Assembly (NCBI RefSeq): GCF_002931075.1
Contig: NZ_PSTQ01000003.1
Span: forward strand, 248,001-312,000
Length of the DNA stretch: 64,000 nt
Direction of reading: 5' to 3'
DNA from: Pseudoclavibacter sp. AY1F1
Lineage (GTDB): Bacteria; Actinomycetota; Actinomycetes; Actinomycetales; Microbacteriaceae
Positions 1 through 9,710 of this stretch are shown piece after piece. A model generated the notes under the pieces. It was given only the letters and a program-made list of their open reading frames with translations, was not told the DNA's origin and ran no database searches. A program made the position numbers and the translations under genes. Every line of letters begins with the position of its first letter. Position 1 is the first letter of the stretch.

Positions 1-1507
1 CCTCCTCGAGCACTGTCTCCTGCAGCTCGGCGAGGTTGGCGGCGCGCTCGTCGCTGCCGTTCGCGGTCTCGGAGACGCCGAGCAGCTGCTCCTCGAGCTC
101 GCCGTTCGTCAACTGGAACTGGTTCGTGTAGTCCTGGCCCCAGTACTGGCGGAGCGTGGTCGCGTCGAGGAACGAGTTCGCGACCGGGAAGATCGGCGTG
201 CCACCGGCGGCGAAGATATCGCTGTAGGTGCTCGCATCCGACTGGCGAATTTCGAGCTCGATGCCGACGGCCTTGAGCTGCTGCGCGGCGAGCTCGAGGA
301 TCTGGGCCGAGCCGTTCACGAACGGCGAGGTGTAGGCGGGGATCGTGAGGCGCGTGCCGTCCTTGACGCGGTAGCCGTCGCCATCCGTCTCCGTCCAGCC
401 GGACTCGTCGAGCAGCGTGTTCGAGAGCTCCTGGTCGAAGGCGAGGTTCTCGCTCAGGTCGACCCAGCCCGGCGTCGCGGCCTGCACCGACGAGGTGGCC
501 GGCTTCCAGTTGGAGTTGTAGACGGTGTCGACGATCTCCTCGCGGTTCACGCCGTGCTGGATAGCCTGGCGCACCTTCACGTCGTCCGTGATCTCCGCGT
601 TGGGGCGCAGCACGAAGTTGATGGGCGTGCCGAGGTACTCGCCGTAGATGACGTTGAAGCCCTCGTCGGTGAGGCGCTGCTCCTCGCTCGGCTGCACGAA
701 GTGCACCGAGTCGACCTGGCCGGCCTCGAGGGCGCCCTGGCGGGCGGAGTCCTCTTCGAGCACGTTGAAGGTGATGGAGTCGAGGTAGGCGGGGCCCTCG
801 TGGTCGAACGCCTCACTCGCCCAGTTGTAGTCGTCGCGCTTCGTGACGACGATCTCGCGCTCCGGCACCTGCGACTCGAAGACGAAGGGGCCCGTGCCGA
901 CGACGTTCTCGAGCTTCGCCTGCTCCTCGAGCGGCAGGTCGATCGTGCTCTCGCCCAGGATGCCTGCGGCGAAGAAGCCGAGGCTCGGGATGAACCCGCG
1001 GTTGGGGGAGCTGAGGGTCACGAGCACGGTCGAGTCGTCGACGGCCTCGGCGCTCGCGAACTCGCCTGGCACGATGGGCGAGCGGGGGATGCCCTTGCTC
1101 TCGTCGCCGAGGCCGAGCACTTCGAGGTTCTTCGCGACGATGTCGGCGTTGAGCTGGGTGCCGTCTGAGAAGCTCACGTCGTCGCGCAGCTTCAGCGTGT
1201 ACTGGAGGCCGTCTTCGCTCTCCTCCCACGATTCGGCAAGCCACGGGTGCACCTCGCCGGTGCTGTCGACGTAGACGAGCGTCTCGACGAGCTGCGTCCA
1301 CACTTGGCTCTTGTGCCAGTTGTTCGACTGCTGCTGCTGCCAGCCATCGGCGATGGCGGTGACGGCGTGCACGAGGTCGCCGCCCTGCGCGGGGGTGTCT
1401 GAACCCGCGCTCGCGGTGCTCTGCCCGGTCGCGCATCCGCTGAGGAGGAGGGAGGTGAGAGTCGCGCCGATGACGGCGGCGGAGAAGGTGGAGCGGCGTC
1501 TGATCAT
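1..1507 (-). CDS. ABC transporter solute-binding lipoprotein (family 5, peptide/nickel type), C-terminus cut by window edge
   Basis: Reading the minus strand from ATG at 1507 gives 502 codons that run off the left end, so the C-terminus is missing. The protein opens with a positively charged signal peptide and a lipobox LLSGC with the lipidated Cys at residue 25, as in lipoproteins anchored outside the membrane. Family-5 landmarks follow: a segment with NWHKSQVWTQLVETLV, then LKLRDDVSFSDGTQLNAD, a GTGPFVF motif, and VKVRQAIQHGVNREEIV. These proteins deliver peptides, nickel or oligosaccharides to DppBCDF-type permeases. The permease genes should lie to the left, outside the window. The start was chosen because it supplies the signal peptide. 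Substrate cannot be told from sequence. Confidence 0.9.
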   Translation of the reverse strand, partial: MIRRRSTFSAAVIGATLTSLLLSGCATGQSTASAGSDTPAQGGDLVHAVTAIADGWQQQQSNNWHKSQVWTQLVETLVYVDSTGEVHPWLAESWEESEDGLQYTLKLRDDVSFSDGTQLNADIVAKNLEVLGLGDESKGIPRSPIVPGEFASAEAVDDSTVLVTLSSPNRGFIPSLGFFAAGILGESTIDLPLEEQAKLENVVGTGPFVFESQVPEREIVVTKRDDYNWASEAFDHEGPAYLDSITFNVLEEDSARQGALEAGQVDSVHFVQPSEEQRLTDEGFNVIYGEYLGTPINFVLRPNAEITDDVKVRQAIQHGVNREEIVDTVYNSNWKPATSSVQAATPGWVDLSENLAFDQELSNTLLDESGWTETDGDGYRVKDGTRLTIPAYTSPFVNGSAQILELAAQQLKAVGIELEIRQSDASTYSDIFAAGGTPIFPVANSFLDATTLRQYWGQDYTNQFQLTNGELEEQLLGVSETANGSDERAANLAELQETVLEE

Positions 1508-1532
1508 GACGGTCCTGTCGTGAGTGGCTGCG

Positions 1533-1600
1533 TGGGGTGGATGCACTGGGGGTGGATGCATTGAGGGCTGAGGGCTGAGGGCTGGGGCTGGGGGCTGAGG
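1533..1600. repeat. Short imperfect tandem repeats upstream of the solute-binding gene
   Basis: A GGGGTGGATGCA unit occurs twice (near 1534 and 1549). It is followed by several copies of GAGGGCT/GGGGCT between 1563 and 1600. The repeats lie in the 298-bp gap between the divergent solute-binding gene and the DUF418 gene. I see no reading frame with family features here. The gap must also hold the promoter of the solute-binding gene, but I cannot point to clear -35/-10 boxes. Confidence 0.5.
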
Positions 1601-1748
1601 CGGCACGCTCGCAAGAGCGGGCTGGCGCGAGCGTGGCAGGAAGCCAAGGCGGCGTCCAGGAATCGTGTAACAGAGGCCTCCGGGCTGTCGCTCGGTGACG
1701 CCCTGCGCAAGAACCTGACGCGGGGTTACGGGGATTCCCGCTTGACCC

Positions 1749-1761
1749 TGTGGTGACCACA
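1749..1761. promoter_or_regulatory. 13-bp perfect palindrome, possible operator of the DUF418 gene
   Basis: TGTGGTGACCACA is a perfect 6-1-6 palindrome. It starts two bases after a TTGACC hexamer (1742-1747) that could be a -35 box, and lies 45 bp before the chosen start of the DUF418 gene. That placing suits a repressor site. No regulator gene next to it can be named as partner. Confidence 0.35.
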
Positions 1762-1805
1762 CGGTGTCCGATGGATGCATGCAACCCGACGAAGGAGCAT
1801 CCACC

Positions 1806-3053
1806 GTGACCACCAGCATCGACAAGGGCCCCGAGCCGCGCCCGGTGTCGGCGCCCGACGGGGCCGCCACCCCGACCCCTGTCTCCGAGCGAGCGATCGC
1901 CCCTGACCTCGCGCGCGGGATGATGCTGCTGCTCATCGCGCTCGCCCACACCCCCTGGTTCCTGTTCACCTCGGAGATCGGCGTTACCCTCATGCATCCC
2001 GCTGACGGGAGCCTCGCGGATCGGATCGCGCAGGCGTTCACGATCGTCGTCGTCGACACGCGCACGCACACGATGTTCGGCTTCCTCTTCGCCTACGGCA
2101 TCTGGCAGCTCTTCTCACGGCAGGTCGCGAAGGGGCTGTCGGTGAAGGATGCGCGTCGCCTGCTGCGCACACGCCACTGGTGCCTGCTGGCGTTCGGACT
2201 CGTGCACGCGGCCCTTCTCTGGCAGGGGGACATCCTGGGGACCTACGGTCTCATCGGGTTGATCATGGTGCCCCTCTTCTTCAACCGCAGCGACCGGACG
2301 CTGAAGATCTGGATCTGCATCTTCCTCGGTGTCGGGTTGGTCTTCGCGGTCGGCTCGTTCCTTGCGTTGCAGGTCCTACCCGCCATGCCCGCCGTCCCCA
2401 ACTCGCAGCAGCCGATCCTCGCCGAGACCGACTACGTCGCGGCCCTGACGATGCGCGTCGCGGCCTGGTTCCCCGGCCTGCTGAGCGGCGTCGCATCGCT
2501 GGCCCTTCCGACGGCATTCCTGTTCGGCCTGCTGGCTGCCAGGCATCGAGTCCTCGAGGAGCCCGGAAAGCACCTCCCGCTGCTGCGGACGGCGGCCTTC
2601 GGCGGTATCGCGATCGCCTGGTCGGCCGGTGTTGTGCAGGTGTTCGCGCACTTCGGGATGCTCGAGGTTCCCAACCCGGCCGGGTTCGGTTCCGTGCACT
2701 TCTTCACCGGCATCTTCGGCGGCGTCGGGTACGCGGCGGCCTTCGGCCTCATCGCCCACCGCGTGCAGACCCGAGGGTCAGGCCTGCGCCTCCCCGGCCG
2801 GGCGCTGCTCGCGCTGGGACGCAGGTCGCTGAGTGGCTACCTCGCCCAATCACTGCTGTTCGTCCCGCTGCTCGCCGCCTGGGGGCTCGGACTTGGCGCG
2901 CACCTGTCCAGCTGGTCGGCAATGGCGGTCGCGATCGGCGCGTGGATGCTCACGCTCGCCGTCGCCTACCTGCTGGACCGTCGGAACATCCGCGGTCCGG
3001 CGGAGGTCGTGCTGCGCAAGCTCAGCTACCGCACGCTGCGCAAGCGCACGTGA
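1806..3053 (+). CDS. DUF418-domain membrane protein
   Basis: A 415-residue, very hydrophobic protein. After a short polar N-terminus comes APDLARGMMLLLIALAHTPW, the typical opening of DUF418 proteins, followed by about nine membrane segments. The C-terminal half (roughly residues 250-400) has the DUF418 pattern: an FGGIG/FGLIAHR loop, then LLALGRRSLSGYLAQSLLF and a final pair of helices. The GTG start at 1806 is preferred over in-frame ATGs at 1764 and 1782 because GGAG lies 8-9 bases upstream of it. The biochemical role of DUF418 is not established; acyl-transfer or transport at the membrane are the usual guesses. A MerR regulator follows at 3137 in the same direction. Confidence 0.8.
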   Translation: MTTSIDKGPEPRPVSAPDGAATPTPVSERAIAPDLARGMMLLLIALAHTPWFLFTSEIGVTLMHPADGSLADRIAQAFTIVVVDTRTHTMFGFLFAYGIWQLFSRQVAKGLSVKDARRLLRTRHWCLLAFGLVHAALLWQGDILGTYGLIGLIMVPLFFNRSDRTLKIWICIFLGVGLVFAVGSFLALQVLPAMPAVPNSQQPILAETDYVAALTMRVAAWFPGLLSGVASLALPTAFLFGLLAARHRVLEEPGKHLPLLRTAAFGGIAIAWSAGVVQVFAHFGMLEVPNPAGFGSVHFFTGIFGGVGYAAAFGLIAHRVQTRGSGLRLPGRALLALGRRSLSGYLAQSLLFVPLLAAWGLGLGAHLSSWSAMAVAIGAWMLTLAVAYLLDRRNIRGPAEVVLRKLSYRTLRKRT

Positions 3054-3136
3054 CGTCCGTGGCGAGGCCTGTTCGGCTGGGCGCTCGCCACGGATTGTCG
3101 GTGGCCGCTGTGATACTCGGCGCAGGGAGGAAACCC

Positions 3137-3907
3137 ATGGTCTGGAGCACAAGTCAGCTCGCGCAGTTGGCGGGCACCACGGTGAATGCTGTTCGCCACT
3201 ATCACGCGCTCGGCCTCCTCGCCGAGCCCGAACGGCAGGCGAACGGCTACAAACGGTACGGCGTGCAGCACCTGGTCCGGGTGCTGCAGGTGCGCCGACT
3301 GAGCGACCTCGGGGTGCCGCTCTCGAAGATCCCGGATGCGGTTGCCGACGGTGACCCGCACGCACTGCTGCGAGACCTGCATTCGGAACTCGAAGCGAGC
3401 ATCCAACGGCTGGAGCGCGTCCGAGATGAGGTGAGATCTCTGCTCGCCCACGGGGCGCCGCTGGATACGCCCACGGGGTTCGAGGGCATCGCCGAGGGCA
3501 TGACGCCCACAGATCGCTCGCTCGCCTCGATCTTCGCGCAGGTCTACGACGACGCGGCGATGGCCGACGTGAAGGAGATGTTCGAGGACGGCCAGCGGGG
3601 GTATCAGGCACTCGACGCGGCCTTCGAGGCGCTGCCCGCCGATGCCGGGGAGCCGGAGCGGCTGGCCCTCGTGGAGCAGATGCTGCCTGCACTCCGCGAG
3701 AACCTCGACCGCTACCCTTGGCTGCTCACCGAGCCGCGCACGCTGCAGTCGCAGCCGCTTGCGCAGAGTGTCCTCATCGAGTCCATGCGCGCGCTCTACA
3801 ACGAGGCGCAGCTCGACGTCCTCGCGCGCGCCATGCTTCAGGTGATGTCGGACATCGGCCAGCCGATCTCGGTCGATCCCGGTCCTGCGGGGGCGGCTCC
3901 GCCATAG
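3137..3907 (+). CDS. MerR-family transcriptional regulator
   Basis: A 256-residue protein starting at ATG 3137 with GGAGG 7 bases upstream. Residues 1-70 form the MerR winged helix: WSTSQLAQLAGTTVNAVRHY, then GLLAEPER and the YKRYG wing. A helix with coiled-coil character (about 75-110) follows, then a helical C-terminal domain (about 115-250) without cysteines, so it is not a metal sensor of the MerR/CueR kind. The C-terminal part resembles the effector domains of TipA-like regulators, but I cannot name a ligand. It lies 83 bp after the DUF418 gene and may control it. Its last 70 bp overlap the end of the converging MerR gene at 3838. Confidence 0.85.
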   Translation: MVWSTSQLAQLAGTTVNAVRHYHALGLLAEPERQANGYKRYGVQHLVRVLQVRRLSDLGVPLSKIPDAVADGDPHALLRDLHSELEASIQRLERVRDEVRSLLAHGAPLDTPTGFEGIAEGMTPTDRSLASIFAQVYDDAAMADVKEMFEDGQRGYQALDAAFEALPADAGEPERLALVEQMLPALRENLDRYPWLLTEPRTLQSQPLAQSVLIESMRALYNEAQLDVLARAMLQVMSDIGQPISVDPGPAGAAPP

Positions 3908-4647
3908 GATTCGCGGACTGGCCCTGGTGCTCCACCGCCCAACTCGGCGACGTAGGCGCCGAGCGCGGCGTAGGCATTGCCGATCGTCTCGTCCCCGCCC
4001 TCGTGCACGATCACCGCGAGCCGCGCCGCGGGGAGTGTCTCGAAGGCGGCCAGGTTGGACCCGGCCGGGCTGGACCATGAACCAGCTCGACCGCCGCCGA
4101 CCGGGTAGAAGAGCGCACCTTCACCGACCTCGTCGAGGAAGAGCTCCGTCGACCACAGGCCGCCGAGGGCTCCGGCTCGCTCGACCCCGGCCGCGGCGAC
4201 CGCTTCATCGAGGTGCAGCCGCGTCGCCGTGAACCAGTCGCCCAGGTCTCGAAGCGGGATGGTGTCGCGGATGATCACCACGTCCTGGGCAGGAGTTTCG
4301 TGGATCTCGATGGGGTTCGTCGTCGGCGATTCCAGGAGCGCACGCAGGGAGGCAACTGCAGTCCGAGTCTCGGCGAGGCGCTGCTCGAGTCGGGTGAGAT
4401 GGTCGGAGAGGGCGGCCCGACGCGAGGTGAGTTCCTGTGCCTCGAGAGTTCTTCTGATGTCGTCGATGGGCATGTCGAGCGCGCGGAGCTGGTGGATCAT
4501 CCGCGCTTCCTCGATCTGCGTCGGGTCGTAGCGTCGGTAGCTCGTTGCCGGATCGACCGTGGCGGGCTCGAGCAGCCCCACCCGGTGGTAGAAGCGGAGG
4601 GCCTTCGCGCTGAGCCTGGTGGCCCTGCTGAAATCGCCGATGGTCAT
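3838..4647 (-). CDS. MerR-family regulator with GyrI-like effector-binding domain
   Basis: A 269-residue protein. Residues 1-70 are a MerR helix-turn-helix (MTIGDFSRATRLSAKALRFY, then the YRRYD wing), residues 75-110 a coiled-coil linker, and about 115-265 a GyrI-like ligand-binding domain that ends in the usual TEIGWPM strand. This is the BmrR-type layout, which senses small hydrophobic or cationic molecules. The start ATG 4647 was chosen because the HTH begins right there. It is divergent from the SnoaL-like gene at 4739; a perfect MerR operator lies between them at 4679-4695, so it probably controls both genes. The stop codon lies inside the converging MerR gene, giving a 70-bp tail-to-tail overlap. 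Confidence 0.88.
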   Translation of the reverse strand: MTIGDFSRATRLSAKALRFYHRVGLLEPATVDPATSYRRYDPTQIEEARMIHQLRALDMPIDDIRRTLEAQELTSRRAALSDHLTRLEQRLAETRTAVASLRALLESPTTNPIEIHETPAQDVVIIRDTIPLRDLGDWFTATRLHLDEAVAAAGVERAGALGGLWSTELFLDEVGEGALFYPVGGGRAGSWSSPAGSNLAAFETLPAARLAVIVHEGGDETIGNAYAALGAYVAELGGGAPGPVRESYGGAAPAGPGSTEIGWPMSDIT

Positions 4648-4673
4648 GGATGCGGGCACACGCTCATCCTGGC

Positions 4674-4695
4674 TTGACCTTCCCCTAAGGGGAAG
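4674..4695. promoter_or_regulatory. MerR-type operator and -35 box between the MerR and SnoaL-like genes
   Basis: TTGACC (4674-4679) is followed directly by CTTCCCCTAAGGGGAAG (4679-4695), a perfect 8-1-8 palindrome. A dyad placed right after a TTGACC -35 box is the hallmark of MerR-family promoters, where the activator twists an over-long spacer. The site lies 26 bp before the MerR start and 43 bp before the SnoaL-like gene. I do not see a clear -10 box at the expected place on the plus strand. Confidence 0.75.
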
Positions 4696-4738
4696 CGGGA
4701 GCGTTCGAAGACCTGCACGCCCCAACGGAAGGAACCCC

Positions 4739-5092
4739 ATGAACGCCACAGAACCCGAGTCGTCCGAGCTCCCCGACGCTGTGTCCGCCTATCTGGCGGC
4801 GAAATCGAACACTGACCCGGAGGCCCTCGCACGACTGTTCACAGAAGCCGCGTTCGTCGACGACAACGGGGAGGGGCTCCGCGGAAGAACGGAGATCGCA
4901 CGCTGGCGTCGAGAGGTTTCGACGGCGTTCACGTTCACCGCGACACTCCTCGATGCCTCGTCGAATGGGCCGCGCGTATCCGTGACGGAACGGCTGGAGG
5001 GGGATTTCCCCGGCGGACGAGTCGATCTGACGAGCACCTTCGATCTCGGAGCCGACGGCCTCATCCAGCGCCTGATCATTCGAGTCGCTTGA
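4739..5092 (+). CDS. SnoaL-like / NTF2-fold protein
   Basis: A 117-residue protein with the NTF2-like pattern. An N-terminal helix holds AVSAYLAAKSNTDPEALARL and a FTEAAFVDDNGE strand; a GRTEIARWRREVSTAF helix follows, then three beta strands ending in IQRLIIRV. The family includes small isomerases, dehydratases and stress proteins of unknown substrate. The ATG at 4739 has GGAA a few bases upstream. It is divergent from a GyrI-type MerR regulator across a perfect MerR operator, so it is probably induced by that regulator's ligand. The likely role is disposal or conversion of the inducing compound, but this is inference. Confidence 0.8.
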   Translation: MNATEPESSELPDAVSAYLAAKSNTDPEALARLFTEAAFVDDNGEGLRGRTEIARWRREVSTAFTFTATLLDASSNGPRVSVTERLEGDFPGGRVDLTSTFDLGADGLIQRLIIRVA

Positions 5093-5101
5093 GGGCTCAG
5101 A

Positions 5102-5122
5102 CTTGAGCCGCTCACACTCAAC
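5102..5122. promoter_or_regulatory. HAIR operator 1 for HspR upstream of dnaK
   Basis: CTTGAGC-N7-ACTCAAC matches the HspR-associated inverted repeat (CTTGAGT-N7-ACTCAAG) at 12 of 14 conserved positions. It lies just upstream of the dnaK -35 box. HspR, encoded by the last gene of this operon, is known in actinobacteria to bind HAIR sites with DnaK as co-repressor. Confidence 0.88.
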
Positions 5123-5137
5123 TCACAGTCGCTGAGC

Positions 5138-7141
<2,004 letters not shown>

Positions 7142-7143
7142 TC

Positions 7144-7854
7144 ATGGCTGAAGAGCGAAACGAGTCAGAAGCACGCGGTCCCGAGAACTCGGGAGAAGCA
7201 AACGAGCCGATCATCAACGACAAGCGTCGGATCGACCCGGAGACTGGCGAAGTTCGCGACCTCGGCAAGGCTGCTGGCGCCGAGTCGGCTGAGTCCAACA
7301 CGGACGACGCCGACCCGGCCGCCGGCGAGGCTGCTGAAGCCGCGGCGGACGGCCTGAGCGTCGAGGATCTCGAGAAGCTCCTCAGCGGCGAAGGCGCAGC
7401 GGACGCACCGACCGAGGGCACCCCTGGCGAGAGCGATCTCGCGCAGGAGCGCCTGCAGGACCTGCAGCGCGTCCAGGCGGAGTACGCCAACTACCGCCGT
7501 CGCACCGACCGCGAGAAGACCGAAGCATACGACGCCACCAAGGCTGAAGTGCTCCGCTCCCTCCTCCCGGTGCTCGACGACTTCGACCGTGCCCAGAAGC
7601 ACGGCGACCTCGTCGAGGACACGCCCATGGCCGTCATCGCCAACAAGCTCCGCACGGCAGTCGAGCGCCTCGGCCTCACCGCATACGGTGAGGCCGGCGA
7701 GGCCTTCGATCCGCAGCGGTACGAGGCGATCGCCCAGCTGCCCAACCCGAGCGTCACGACCGACACAGTTGCTGACGTCGTCGAGCGCGGCTACACGGTC
7801 GGTGACCGCGTTGTCCGCGTCGCGAAGGCGGCGGTCTTCGTACCCGCTTCATAA
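7144..7854 (+). CDS. grpE: Nucleotide exchange factor GrpE
   Basis: A 236-residue GrpE, longer than the E. coli protein because of an acidic, low-complexity N-terminus (about residues 1-95). The long dimerising helix begins near LQDLQRVQAEYANYRRR. The beta-sheet domain carries the family signature IANKLRTAVERLGL and ends with VVRVAKAAVFVP. It releases ADP from DnaK. It starts only 2 bases after the dnaK stop, so the two are translationally linked. A long hairpin lies downstream, before dnaJ. Confidence 0.98.
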   Translation: MAEERNESEARGPENSGEANEPIINDKRRIDPETGEVRDLGKAAGAESAESNTDDADPAAGEAAEAAADGLSVEDLEKLLSGEGAADAPTEGTPGESDLAQERLQDLQRVQAEYANYRRRTDREKTEAYDATKAEVLRSLLPVLDDFDRAQKHGDLVEDTPMAVIANKLRTAVERLGLTAYGEAGEAFDPQRYEAIAQLPNPSVTTDTVADVVERGYTVGDRVVRVAKAAVFVPAS

Positions 7855-7883
7855 GCACCGCGATCGGAGCACCCGCACCGATC

Positions 7884-7928
7884 GAACACGGGAGGGGGCG
7901 CCGCTGCTGCGGGCCCCCTCTTGTGTTC
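7884..7928 (+). terminator. Strong hairpin between grpE and dnaJ (attenuator or processing site)
   Basis: GAACAC and GTGTTC form the outer arms and GGGAGGGGGC pairs with GCCCCCTCTT (two G-U pairs), giving a 16-bp stem with a 13-nt loop. No T-run follows, so it may only partly stop transcription or protect the dnaK-grpE message. It lies inside the heat-shock operon, in the 103-bp gap before dnaJ. Confidence 0.7.
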
Positions 7929-7957
7929 ATGCTCATCCCTAGGAACAGAAGGACCAT

Positions 7958-8971
7958 ATGGCCAGTCAAGATTGGTTCGACAAGGACTTCTACGCGGTGC
8001 TCGGCGTATCGAAGGACGTAGACGAAAAAGACCTCAAGAAGCAGTACCGGAAGCTCGCGCGCCAGTATCACCCTGACTCGCACCCGGGAGACGACGCTGC
8101 TGAGGCAAAGTTCAAGGAGATCTCCGAGGCGTACTCGGTCATCTCCGACCCCGAGCACCGCGCAGAGTACGACCAGATGCGCGCTATGGGCTCAGGCGCC
8201 CGCTTCCAGCAGGGGCCAGGTGGCCCAGGCGGCGCTGGCTTCGAGGACGTGTTCGGCGGAATGTTCAACGGTGGCGGCGGTGGGCGCCGCGGGGCATCCA
8301 ACGCCGACTTCGAGGACCTCCTCGGCTCCATGTTCGGCGGAGGTGGCGGCGGGTTCGGTGCCGGCAGCTTCGGTGGAGGGGCCGGCGGGCCTGCCGGGTT
8401 CCAGACGGGACCGCAGAAGGGTCGCGACCAGAGCGCATCCACGACTCTCGGGTTCATGACCGCCATCAAGGGCGACACTGTGGAACTGCAGGGGCAGGAT
8501 GGACGCGTCGTCAAGGTGCGTGTCCCGGCCGGTGTTGAAGACGGGCAGAAGATCCGGCTTCGCGGCAAGGGCGGGCAGAGCCCCAACGGCGGCGAGCCTG
8601 GAGACCTCATCCTCACCGTGACCGTGCGCCCGGACCCTGTGTTCACGCGCTCCGGCCTCAACCTCGAGGTGACCGTGCCCGTCTCCTTCGCGGAGGCAGT
8701 GCTCGGTGCCACGATCGAGGTGCCGACCGTCGACGGCGGCACCGTGCGCGTCAAGGTCGCGCCCGGCACGCCGAACGGCAAGACGCTGCGTGTCAAGGGC
8801 CGCGGCATCGAGTCGAAGAAGGGCAAGGGCGACCTGCTCGTCCACCTCGAGGTCGCTGTCCCCAACCACCTCTCGAGCGCGCAGGAGAAGGCGCTCGCCG
8901 ACTTCGTCGCCGCATCCGGTGACGAGAGCCCGCGCGAGGACCTCCTCCGCCTCGCCCGCCAGGGCAGGTAG
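7958..8971 (+). CDS. dnaJ: DnaJ-type co-chaperone without zinc fingers
   Basis: A 337-residue J-protein. The J domain spans residues 10-75 with the HPD motif at 38-40, which stimulates DnaK ATPase. A Gly/Phe-rich linker runs from about 80 to 150. Two C-terminal beta domains follow (VRVPAGVEDGQKIRLRGKG, then VPVSFAEAVLGATIEVPTVDG). The four CxxCxGxG zinc repeats of class I DnaJ are absent, so the architecture is CbpA-like. ATG 7958 follows AAGGA. It lies between grpE and hspR and is probably co-induced by heat. Whether it works as general DnaJ or as a specialised partner cannot be judged here. Confidence 0.93.
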   Translation: MASQDWFDKDFYAVLGVSKDVDEKDLKKQYRKLARQYHPDSHPGDDAAEAKFKEISEAYSVISDPEHRAEYDQMRAMGSGARFQQGPGGPGGAGFEDVFGGMFNGGGGGRRGASNADFEDLLGSMFGGGGGGFGAGSFGGGAGGPAGFQTGPQKGRDQSASTTLGFMTAIKGDTVELQGQDGRVVKVRVPAGVEDGQKIRLRGKGGQSPNGGEPGDLILTVTVRPDPVFTRSGLNLEVTVPVSFAEAVLGATIEVPTVDGGTVRVKVAPGTPNGKTLRVKGRGIESKKGKGDLLVHLEVAVPNHLSSAQEKALADFVAASGDESPREDLLRLARQGR

Positions 8972-8979
8972 GGACGCCC

Positions 8980-9495
8980 ATGGCTTTCCCCTCCGACCTC
9001 GACGAGGACGCCCCGATCTTCGCGATTGCCATGGCGGCCGAGCTCGCGAACATGCACCCGCAGACCCTGCGACAGTACGACCGGATGGGCCTGGTCACGC
9101 CCCAGCGCACGGCCGGCCGCGTGCGGCGCTACTCGCTCCGCGACGTGGCGCAGCTCCGCGAGATCGCGGTGCTCTCGAACGAGGGCGTGAGCTTGGAGGG
9201 CATAGCCCGCGTGCTCGAGTTGCAGCGCGAGGTGCTCGGGCTGCGCCGCCGCGTACGCGCGCTCGAGGCGGAGCTTGCCGACGAGCGACTCACGAGGCTT
9301 GGCGGTCGCGTCTTCGCGGCTGGCGAGCGCGGCGACGTCGTGCCACTCGCGCACGGGCGCCGCATGGCCCGTCGCACGGAGGTCGTCGTGTGGCGGCCGG
9401 CCCGAGTCCACGAGGCGGAGTCTGACGTCGAGGCGGACCGCCCGCGCACGGTTCGCAGGCGCCGGCCCACCGCGAAGAAGCCCGCGAGCGACTAA
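8980..9495 (+). CDS. hspR: Heat-shock repressor HspR (MerR fold)
   Basis: A 171-residue MerR-fold repressor. The HTH spans about residues 15-80: IFAIAMAAELANMHPQTLRQ, then GLVTPQR and the RRYSLRDV wing. A helix rich in Leu/Arg (about 85-115) follows, then a basic Arg/Lys-rich tail. HspR represses dnaK operons by binding HAIR sites, two of which lie upstream of dnaK. It starts 8 bp after dnaJ with AGGTAGGGA as ribosome-binding site. As the last gene of the operon it gives autoregulation. The basic tail is longer than in many homologs. Confidence 0.95.
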   Translation: MAFPSDLDEDAPIFAIAMAAELANMHPQTLRQYDRMGLVTPQRTAGRVRRYSLRDVAQLREIAVLSNEGVSLEGIARVLELQREVLGLRRRVRALEAELADERLTRLGGRVFAAGERGDVVPLAHGRRMARRTEVVVWRPARVHEAESDVEADRPRTVRRRRPTAKKPASD

Positions 9496-9509
9496 CGCGC
9501 GTCGAGGCT

Positions 9510-9640
9510 GCGGCTGCGGCTCTACCGCTGCTGCTGCCGCCGCTACCGCTGCTGCCGCTGCTGCTGACTCTGCGGCGGCGGCGGCTGCTGCCGCTGCTGC
9601 TGCTGCTGCTGACTCTGCGGTTGCTGCCGCTACCGCCGCC
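9510..9640. repeat. Imperfect CTG/CCG trinucleotide tract
   Basis: About 130 bases are made almost only of CTGCTGCCGCTACCGCTG-like units. The segment GCTGCTGACTCTGCGG occurs twice. In any frame it reads as poly-Ala, poly-Ser or poly-Leu. It probably arose by slippage, and no gene can be supported. Confidence 0.75.
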
Positions 9641-9645
9641 GAACT

Positions 9646-9706
9646 CCAGAAAGTTGTGGCCCGATGTCGTTCCCGTTCGCGGAAACAACACCGGGCCACA
9701 ACTCTG
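9646..9706. repeat. Palindromic repeat element, copy 1
   Basis: Outer arms AGTTGTGGCCCG (9652-9663) and CGGGCCACAACT (9692-9703) are perfectly complementary. The inner 12-nt arms pair at 9 of 12 positions around a TTCG loop, making a 24-bp imperfect hairpin. The flanks CCAGAA and CTCTG also occur, inverted, around copy 2. Confidence 0.8.
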
Positions 9707-9710
9707 TCTC

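Noticed and set aside
2180-3136. N-terminal extension of the first MerR regulator
   Set aside because: The upstream frame overlaps the DUF418 gene in another phase and reads as Arg/Pro-rich text; the MerR HTH starts right after ATG 3137 with a good ribosome-binding site.
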